Below, one piece after another: positions 55,934-64,000 of a stretch of 64,000 bases of DNA. The stretch is taken from positions 3,635,781 to 3,699,780 of the forward strand of contig OZ024786.1 of NCBI GenBank assembly GCA_964017065.1. Reading direction: 5' to 3'. The number at the start of each line of letters is the position of its first letter. Within the stretch, counting starts at the first letter, position 1. Source of the stretch: Haliclona indistincta (lineage: Eukaryota > Porifera > Demospongiae > Haplosclerida > Chalinidae). The position numbers were made by a program, and so were the translations under genes. A model generated the notes under the pieces. It searched no databases. It was not told where the DNA came from and worked only from the letters and a program-made list of their open reading frames with translations.

Positions 55934-58900
55934 CTATGTTTTGAAAACATCATACTCTGATAGTGAACACATTAGAGATAGTGCCACAACTGGATCTGAA
56001 TTCTTGAAGCCTTTAGAAGAAATGACAGCTTTCATGTGACCAGCAATGTACTTCACACAGCTTTCTTTCAGTGTCTATGAAAAAAGAATTAAGGGAATTT
56101 ATGCATTGATTTTGCTACAAGTTAACACAAAGTGTTGCCATGGACATCTTTCCAGTGCCATAACCTTCATGAACTTTTGCAAACCATTAAAATAATTGAC
56201 ATCATACATGAAGTTTATCAGCTGAAACACAATGCCATGCGCATTGCATTCTACCTAAACTGGAGTGCACTTAGATTACACGTTGTATTTACGGTGCATT
56301 GACATTTCTGTACAGTGTTCCACACGAAGACACTTGAAACACATTTTTGAAAACTTGGCTCATTTTATCCAACTCAGTGATCCCATGCACATACCATCAT
56401 GATGTTCTATCCTTTGTGAGCCTATTGCACCATATGGCTTCTCGTCACATGCTTGTCACGTGCTGCACAATGCATGGCGGTATAGACAACCATATAGAAT
56501 GCAACGTTATAGGCACAGGATCTCCGTAATGGCTAGTAGTTAAGAGCTGCCAAAGGTACAACGGAACACTAACCTTGGATGCGAACCTTCAAGCGGCTGG
56601 AGAAGTTGCCATCAGCTATATTTTGGTAATAGGAAGCCAAAAATAGCGTTTATGCCGACGTTAGGCACAGGATCTCCAGAGTCTCTGTTAGCTAATCACC
56701 TTATAATTCTTTGTCGTATATTTCTTCAGAAAGTGATTTAAAATGATATTACTTAGAATTGATTTTCAACATTAATTTTTGGACCACTTCTAGCAAGATT
56801 TACAATTTTTGATGAAAACCCTTAACCCTTTAACCCCTATTGTTGTCTTTTGGCAATATATTCGACTCCACCTACTGTAGACCTCATAAATAGTGTCAAA
56901 AGTGCTCTAGAAAGGTCAAATCCAGTTTATTTGCAAAGTACCTGAAAAACCCACAGTTTTTCGTCGTGCCCTCCCCACTAAACCATATAGAACGGGGGTT
57001 TTTAAAGGGGGTTGTCCCCCCTTTAACCCGGGGTTCAATGGGGTGGAGCCCCTGGCCACTTTCGGCATTTTGGGGCTTCAGGATGCCCTTGAAATGCATA
57101 CTTTGGCATAGAATGTGGTCTAAACTGTGATGCTTGCACACCACCAGGTTTTAGTATCAGTCACCAGGCCTAAATGAAGACCAGAATTAGCTGAAAAATG
57201 ACGAGGCTGCAACACTTAAGTGGCTTCAGATCCGAAGTGGGAGTGGCTAGTTTGGACTTTAATACATGGTCGTAAACTTTAATTGACGTGCCAGGAGAAA
57301 ACGGTGATAGTTTGGAATAGCTAGCGTACCGTATTTTCCAGAAAATTGTAAAACAAACTGCCAGTTTAGAGCAAGTCAAATTTTTTGACGAAAATAAGTC
57401 GGTAACTAAAGCCTGAGGGCTAAGAGCCATTACTTGCTTACTGCATAGGTTAAGCATAGTGAATTAACGGCAGACTTACCTGGCGTGTCTCTCTCTTCGC
57501 ATTGCAACAAACGAAGCTCGGTCTCACAAAATAGCTGGTTTTTGACGGCCATCTTGCTGTTTAGTGACGTTTTTATGGGCTCTGCCTTAAAAAATGACGA
57601 CGCTTTTGATAAACAGTAACCAACAACTGTACGAGCAAGTGGCGTCACAAGGTTACTGTTATTAGTCGTGTCGTCATTTTTTAAGGCAGGCCCATAAAAG
57701 ACGTCACTAAACAGCAAGATGGCCGTCAAAAAGCAGCTATTTTGTGAGACCGAGCTTCGTTTGTTGCAATGCGAAGAGAGAGACACGCCAAGTAAGTCTG
57801 CCGTTAATTCACTATGCTTAACCTATGCAGTAAGCAAGTATTGGCTCTGAACTAACAGAGACTCTGGAGATCCTGTGCCTAACGTCCATGTCATAAACGC
57901 TATTTTTGGCTTCCTATTACCAAAGTTTAGCTGACGGCGACTTCTCCAGCCGCTCGTAGGTTCGCATCCAATGTTAGTGTTCCGTTGTAGCTTTGGCAGC
58001 TCTTAACTACTAGCCATTACAGAGACCCTTGCCTAACGTTATACTCTATATGGTTGACTATACCGCCATTGTGCAGCACGTGACAAGCATGTGACGAGAA
58101 GCCATATGGTGCAATAGACTCACAAAGGATAGAACATCACGATGGTATATGCACATGCGCATGGGATCACTGAGTTAGGAGAAAATGAGCCAAGTGTTCA
58201 AAAGTGTTTTCAAGCGTCTTCGTGTGGAACACTGTAGCTATTTTGGTCTCTTTGGCAAGTTTTTAATGTTTGAGTTAAGCAGTTACTATTATTGGGACAA
58301 AGCATCTTTCAGGTGGGACACGGCCTGCAAATGAATGGTTTATGATGCCGCTATAGGACCCATATGTAACAAATAGTTTTCCAACGGAAGAGATATTAAT
58401 TTTACAGTATAAAATATGCTCAAAGGGAATCATTAATCACATGATTTGGTAATGTTATAAGTTCAGTCATGTGTGTAGCAAGCCTCTTGACTTTTATTCT
58501 TAAATGCAAGATTGTGTCAGTGGTCTACCTTTGCATCAAATTTTGTTGCAACTCCATAGAAATAAGCTGCATTGTCAGTGGTCAACTCAGGTCGTATCAT
58601 ATTTTCCAGTTTTCTTTTCAAAACACATTCCATGTACTGGTGTGATACATCTAGCAATCCTATACAATGAGCACATAACTGATTAATTGATCATAATAAG
58701 CAAGCATGCAATTAGCTATTATTAGGATCATGTGAAAGAACTAGAATTGATGCACCACTCTCAATTGAGATATAGGTCACCAAGGGCGGTAAAGTTTGCC
58801 CAAAATGATCATAATACTATTATTATTATTGCCGGTCAGCAATGATATGTAGGGCGTATCAACCAGTGTTGATGTATATACACTCCCGCGGGGGGCAGTG

Positions 58901-61900
58901 CAGGTGTATATACACGCATGGGTGCCAAAATCTTGACCAAGCTACTTGGTCAAATTGCCCACACAGTACAGAAGTGAATGCAGGCGAACATTTAGGTAGG
59001 AGATCACTCCTCTACCGGAAGATAATAAGCACATTTTTGCGTGCCTTATATACACAATAAATTTTCTGGTACTAGTGGGAACTTGTAGACATGAATGAAT
59101 AATGAAATCGTCGCTGATTCGTGCGTAGCTTAGCTGATTTGTGCGTAGCTTGGCTTATTCGTGCGTAGCCTGGCTTATTCGTGCGTAGCTTGGCTGATTC
59201 GTGGGTAGTTGGAGCCGCAGACTGTCTCATCGCAGTCCCGCCCTCCGCTAGGCACTCTGATCACGTCTCCATCTCCATTTCTCAGCTGTACATGTCTTGT
59301 AGCCTAGTTCTAAACATAGTACGCCCACGAAGAGTGATACAAATAACTCAAATCACGGTCCCTTCGTGCAGTATGCAATATACACTCGTGCAAATGGAAT
59401 TTGGAATTTGCAGATACACTCTAATGGAATTTGCACGAGTGTATATTGCATACTGGACGAAGGGACCGTGATTTAACTATTACTCTGTTTACATTTAGAG
59501 CAAAATATAAAAGACTGATATAAATATAACTTACCCACTACATGTTCCAGTTTGATGTGTATCTCATCAGTGTACAGGTAAACAATAAAGGCATGGAATA
59601 CTTCATATGGGAAAGGAATCTCAACTTTTCTACAAAGCAATAAACAGACCGAATCATTATGCCACGTGGTAGATGTGGCATATTTATGGTTGGGAAGAAA
59701 ACAAGATGGCGGCTACACTTTGGCTGAAAACAATAATTCACGTACATCTTGGCTTTTGACGACATCAGTAGTATTTTAACTGCCTAGTAGCTATCCTAAG
59801 AGGTAAGCGCGCTTACAATTAGTCTACTAATAAAGACTATAAGAGCAGTTACTATGGGCAAGACAAGATGGCGTCTCGCCTGGAGGTACATAAGTACGGC
59901 ACTACCATATCTTCACCGTATGCATGGCAGGCGTTTCAAGCGAATCTAACGCTCCTTGCACGAGTTGTGCGATTACTTTAGAAGGAAAAAAACAGGCCTA
60001 AGGTGGTAAACCAGTTAAAATGTTTTTATTACTTTAATGGTGTGTAGTAGCTCCAGTTGGTATAAGATGGGTGTGGCTAGGTGCATGCCATCAATGAGAA
60101 AATAATTACCAGGAGGCCATAACAAGATCCTGTACTAACCCAATTCTGGTCTCTTGCCAATCTCCACTAAACATAGTCCTGATGTGCTCACACCTCAGAG
60201 AGAGAATGGCCTTGTGAGCATGTATACTTTTCCCACTAACAATGAACTCCACATCAGCACTTGCCTATGTACATGCAGCCAACATCATAACAATGAACAA
60301 TGATGGAAGTCTAAAATCTACTGTGGCTATAAAAATAATGTTAGCATGATCCTTTTCCACAATGCACACCTTATTGTCTAACTGCTGCTTGATTATCTCA
60401 GAAACCATCGGTGGATCACTATCTGTCAAAATTCACTATCATAAAAATGCATGTGCATGACATTATTGGTACCTATCTTTAGAGTCCTATACATTGTACC
60501 ATCTCCATAAAATGAAAACACTTCATCAAGAGATTGAAGATTAGTCTCAAATGGTTTATTGTAGTCTCGTAAACAAGTATGTCCCCACACAAATACCTAT
60601 AGAAAGTAATAACTGTGCAGCCGAACATTAATTAGCAGATGCATTTACCTTTCCAGATGCACTCAAAGCAGCAGATATGTTCATTGTGTGATGTGCAGCC
60701 ACCTCTACAAAACTGAATGTACTACACATTATTGTACTGTTGAAGAAGCATTTCTACATTGAGGGCTATCTAAAGCACATTATGCATTTAGGATTAGCAC
60801 TTTGAACCAGCATTCTAGCATTGTGCTACTGCACTAATAGAGAGGTTTAGATTCACGTTGACGGCTAGCGGTAAAAGCCTGTGACGTCACCATAATATTA
60901 CGGACAAACACGCGAGTATACTGACAAGAGCGGAAGTATAATGGGCGTGTACCGAAGCTCAACGTGCGGGCTGAAAGCAGTCAGAGCTCTGCTTGCACTG
61001 CTAACCTACTGTCCTGGTCAGCTTTGGCGATCTACTACTTGTGAAGTCATCATTGTAGCCTTCATGTATTGCTACTGCAACATAGAAACTCTAAAGTGAA
61101 GACACGTGGCCATGTAGGTGCTTCCAAGTGTTAGTCAGTTGTTGTGCTAGGCTACGGGCTAGTTCCAGCTCTTAGGCTTCTAGGTCTCCAGAGTAAGCCA
61201 TGCTGCGTACGCGTATTGAATAGTGATATAGCAATTGCATTATCAATCATCGATTATCGATAGTCGAAGGTAAGTAAGCAAGCTCTACTTTGGTCTAGAC
61301 TGGTTGCATAACCGCGTTTGCTGACGCCAAAAAGGGGCTGTAGACGAGAGAGAGTAACCGGCGTCTGTGGTGATTTGAACGGCGACCCGCATACTAGCTA
61401 TTTGTTTCTGAAACTGTCGTTCTGAACCCAGGTACGCGTTTATAGTGCCAGCTCAACTGTGCTCGCTAACGCTAAAAATGCTACATTTGTTCATGATTAC
61501 CGTGGATGGCGACTAGAACGGTAAAAATATTGAAATTTATGATGTCAGCACAATATCTGTACTCAATGACTGCACATTCTCAATGAAAAGAGTGACGTCA
61601 CAATTCAACATTCACGTTCATTGTCTACGTGAATCTAAACCTCTCTAATCTGTGTAGATACCTATATGCTTCTTTGTGGTGAAATGGAGGACATCTCTTG
61701 ACAGTGGATCCATCTCCAAGCTGTCCATTATTATTGTTACCCCATGAATACAGGTGACCACAGTCATCAACTGCCAGTGCATGAATCCGCCCAGCTGCTA
61801 TCTGTTGTGATAAAATATCAATAATTGTACTTTAACTACCATTAAAGTATATGCGTGGGCGGAATAAAAGGCACCGCACTTCCTTTAAAACACGTATTTC

Positions 61901-63217
61901 GTGATCCCCGCCCACCGTACAATATCGGCGTCATATTGAATGTGCTTTAATTCCCATATAGCAGGATGACGCTGATTCACTCGGTTATAGCGTTACAGCT
62001 TGATCTAGTCAGCCGCGGCATATACTTTAAACCACTTAATATAGGTAAGTCGTGCTCTACGTGATTTATGGCACTTGGGCTGTGGTCTCGTGCCCTAAAC
62101 CACGTAGAGCCTACCTACATTAAGTAATACATATTCACTTACTGATATAAACACTGTTTGAACGTCAATTATTTGAGGTTCATAATAAGTTCCTCCTGCT
62201 CCTGTGCTGACTCCTAGTTGTCCTTTGCCATTACTACCCCAGCTGTAAATCTATTTCTTAAAATCAAGATACTTGTCTCTAATATTATACACATAGCACA
62301 CTATAAATTCAAGTTTTAGTCATCCATGAAAACAAATTAATTTTACTTTCTCCGATTAATTTTTTAGTATAAATAAAAAGCTTACATTTCCAGTCTCAGT
62401 GAGAGCGAATGATGAATAATATCCACAGCAAACTTTAGTGCACCTAAGCTTTTCTGTAAGAATCAAAAATTACTACTTACAGGGAAATTATTATTAACCA
62501 AGTTTTCCCTTCACTTGGATCGGAGTGTTCGAGTTATTAGCAGAGCCATTACCAAGTTGACCATTACCATTGTAACCCCATGAATATACCTGAACAATAT
62601 CAAATGTATAATAAGAAAGACATACTATAGGCTAACCTGTCCATTATTTGATAAAGCAAGGCTGGATAAACACCCACAGGACACTTGGGTTATCTTAACA
62701 CCAGCAAGACCTTGCTGTATTAAGGTAGGAGCTAGAACAGGAGAGTTACTATGGTTTTGACCAAGAGAATTGTAGCTATTGTCACCCCAGCTGTACAACG
62801 AGCCATCATCAGTCACTGCTACTACACTGAGTTGCTCGGAATCGATGTACACACCAGCAGCGAACTCATGAACTGTGATAAGATAACAATAGCACGCTAT
62901 GACACACATCTAGTACCTTGCTTCAAACTAGTTAGTTTTGTTGGTTTGTCGCACGCTTCACCCTGACATAGACCAGTTCCCAGGATCCCTGTTGGGTTCA
63001 AGCCCAGTCCATACACGTCACCGTTCACTGTGGTGAAGATTGCTGACTTTCCACTGTTGAACACGAATAGTCGCTTGAGCTGTTTCTTTAAGTCTCGTCC
63101 TATAGTACGAGTGATAGGCCAGCAAGCCACAGCTTCTTTATTGTCCATAGGCAAAGAACGCAACGACATGTTTGTATGCGACCCACGCCCCCGTCGTATG
63201 AGCCATACCCCGATCAT
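55934..63217 (-). CDS. RCC1 and BTB domain protein (RCBTB1/2 orthologue)
   Basis: Exons: 63217-62917, 62872-62637, 62589-62499, 62453-62386, 62250-62143, 61801-61662, 60712-60649, 60596-60473, 60422-60370, 60264-60140, 59629-59535, 58659-58529, 56074-55934; GT-AG, in phase, 1677 bp, 558 aa (human RCBTB1 531). Residues about 50-375 form RCC1 propeller repeats: VYGLGLNPTGILGTG, SLYSWGDNSYNSLGQ, VYSWGYNGNGQLGNG, IYSWGSNGKGQLGV, LYSWGNNNNGQLGDG, VFVWGHT. The BTB domain starts near 397 (ADVEFIVSGKSIHAHKAILS, then VFHAFIVYLYTD). A BACK-like C-terminus ends CVKYIAGHMKAVISSKGFKN...EYDVFKT. Ubiquitin-ligase adaptor or chromatin roles are suggested for the family. Alternative starts are 63169 and 63148 (MDNKEAVACWPI). 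The acceptor of 60712-60649 has a second in-phase option upstream. Confidence 0.9.
56826..57425. mobile_element. Diverged TTAA-type MITE relic
   Basis: About 600 bp inverted relative to 45836-46431 (shared CATTTTGGGGCTTCAGGATG, GGGGGTTGTCCCCCCTTTAA and AGAGCAAGTCAAATTT). TTAACCCTTTA is intact on the left only. Confidence 0.75.
57433..57838. mobile_element. Fold-back element nested in the larger inverted repeat
   Basis: Arms of about 165 bp (57433-57597 and about 57674-57838), ends CTTGCTTACTGCATAGGTTA and complement, loop about 75 bp. Arms include AGCAAGATGGCCGTC and GAGACCGAGCTTCG. Confidence 0.85.
59113..59209. repeat. 20-bp minisatellite, about five units
   Basis: Units of GCTGATTCGTGCGTAGCTTG with point variants, in the intron between the last two BTB-region exons on the left side of 59535. 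Confidence 0.9.
59349..59475. repeat. Palindrome, about 55-bp arms
   Basis: AAATCACGGTCCCTTCGTGC and its complement flank an inner inverted pair containing TATGCAATATACACTCGTGC. The loop is under 30 nt. It lies in an RCC1-BTB intron. Confidence 0.75.
59657..60014. mobile_element. Hairpin-ended repeat family P, copy 2
   Basis: Reverse-orientation relative of 43371-43729. It begins with the hairpin TTATGCCACG...TGTGGCATA and contains AAGATGGCGGCTACA and ACAAGATGGCGTCTC. It lies in the intron between the exons 60264-60140 and 59629-59535. Confidence 0.7.
60840..61645. mobile_element. TA-flanked element in an RCC1-BTB intron
   Basis: The inverted ends GAGAGGTTTAGATTCACGT and complement enclose 806 bp, with TA on both sides (60838-60839, 61646-61647). 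Non-coding. Its right end is only 16 bp from the splice donor of the exon 61801-61662. Confidence 0.8.
62033..62124. repeat. Imperfect hairpin in an RCC1-BTB intron
   Basis: ACTTAATATAGGTAAGTCGTGCTC-type text pairs with the inverted GAGCCTACCTACATTAAGT. About 40-bp arms, small loop. Confidence 0.6.
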
Positions 63218-63398
63218 AATTTAATAACCACCCACGCAGCCCGCCCGAGAGCCTGGGTACGAGGCTAGATGATGCAATACAAAGATAGTGTATGTCAATA
63301 ACCTCTCTCTTAATTACAGATTACTTCATGATTATTAAATGAATAGACACGACAGTTATACAAGTGACTTATTTATTGTGCTCAGTTGTTATTTTCTC

Positions 63399-63658
63399 CT
63401 AATCTAGATTGCTTGAGACACATGATCCAGTGCTGGTATGTGCTTCACTTGTCAGCCATCTCTGGAGTATTGCTATAGTGACATTCCCAACGCCTTGGCT
63501 GATATGGTCGTTCTCAATGAGAGCGACCAATGCTCCATTGACATCTTGTAAAAGATGCATTCTAAACAGTTTATAGTTTCCAGCAGCAATAGCCTCTGTA
63601 GCAGTCATTCCATTATATTTCGGCATCACCATCAACTCTAGTAGTGTTGGCTCAGCAC
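63399..63658 (-). CDS. Terminal exon of a death-domain-like protein (partial gene)
   Basis: The acceptor TAG at 63661-63659 leads into an 86-codon open exon that ends at a stop (63399-63401). The text TATEAIAAGNYKLFRMHLL, QDVNGALVALIENDHISQG and NVTIAILQRWLTSEAHTSTG follows a pattern I recall from death-domain proteins of sponges and cnidarians (LLxDxxGxxVxxIE then ILxxWL), but the usual last helices are missing. Upstream exons probably lie beyond the right edge. It is close to, and on the same strand as, the RCC1-BTB gene start. Confidence 0.5.
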
Positions 63659-64000
63659 CTAATACAAATAGTGATAATAGCACATAAATAGGTGTACCGA
63701 TTATGGATCGGTAAATAAATGAAGGGAATACAGAGTAAACAAAATAAACTCCTGTTTGTATTGTACAACAATCGTTCTGCACTTTATAAAACGACGATTG
63801 TGTAGCCACCATGCTCAAAGCGCTCTTGTAGTACTAACCCAATTACAGTACACCAAGAGCACTTCAAGCGAGGCGTCATCGAGCTATCTGATTGTACATA
63901 CGACAATTGCTATTTTAAAAGTACAAATTAATGATTGTAGTATACAAAATTAATACAAAACGGATCAAAGACTCTATTTTGTCAGCTTTAAGTGCTGGTC
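63659..64000. other. Intron or 5' region of the last gene
   Basis: AT-rich sequence. A possible first exon on the minus strand starts at ATGGTGGCTACACAATCG near 63811 but its donor and phase are not certain. Confidence 0.3.

Larger units (their letters stand above)
56313..58235. mobile_element. 1.9-kb TA-flanked inverted repeat with nested elements
   Basis: Arms of about 380 bp (56313-56693 and 57852-58235), ends CAGTGTTCCACACGAAGAC and complement, flanked by TA (56311-56312, 58236-58237). Between the arms lie a TTAA-type relic (about 56826-57425) and a second palindrome (57433-57838). No transposase. It lies in the last intron of the RCC1-BTB gene. Confidence 0.85.

Noticed and set aside
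57170..57786. Two minus-strand open frames of 95 and 118 codons
   Set aside because: They lie in a TTAA-type relic and a fold-back arm and are not conserved in the related copies.

Overview
This is a eukaryotic (animal) window, most likely from a sponge. The genes have GT-AG introns with orthologues of animal genes, and the set includes intronless GPI-type alpha-carbonic anhydrases, death-domain exons and a secreted family that I recall mainly from sponges and cnidarians. The species assignment is an inference. There are no bacterial operons, rRNA genes or CRISPR arrays.

Layout. 1-1270 (-): 3' part of an unrecognised multi-pass membrane protein gene, running off the left edge. 3306-6019 (+): two intronless genes, an AIG1/GIMAP-like GTPase and a secreted beta-propeller protein. 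7150-8292: a broken LINE reverse transcriptase fragment and a fold-back element. 8510-9853 (+): intronless saccharopine dehydrogenase. 10513-11917: a repeat element swollen by a 25-bp minisatellite and a CA tract. 13165-19963 (-): complete MELK-type kinase gene, 18 coding exons, 667 aa, with a tRNA-Lys(CTT) gene antisense in one intron. 20880-20966 (-): intron-containing tRNA-Ile(TAT). 25785-39650 (+): short-form tRNase Z (ELAC1), 10 exons, 362 aa; its 4.3-kb intron 7 holds an antisense, internally deleted secreted-protein pseudogene, a 380-bp tandem repeat and a gag-like relic. 40050-40928 and 47991-48875 (+): duplicated carbonic anhydrases, each followed by a remnant of the same secreted-protein family; the second block is inflated by nested transposons. 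44213-44509 (-) and 63399-63658 (-): death-domain-like terminal exons. 55934-63217 (-): RCBTB1/2-type RCC1-BTB gene, 13 coding exons, 558 aa, with a 1.9-kb nested inverted repeat in its last intron.

The three long genes were rebuilt by hand from splice sites; reading phase closes at every junction and total lengths match what I recall of the human orthologues. The genes are housekeeping (tRNA 3'-end processing, lysine catabolism, mitotic kinase, carbonic anhydrase) and do not form a pathway together.

Most of the remaining DNA is non-autonomous transposons, several with readable target-site duplications (TA, TTAA, 8-bp hAT type). The most unusual features are (i) repeat families capped by short hairpins that end in ATAA, one copy nested in another; (ii) long CT microsatellites repeatedly placed directly upstream of 3' splice sites on the minus strand; (iii) the transposon-inflated carbonic anhydrase duplication.
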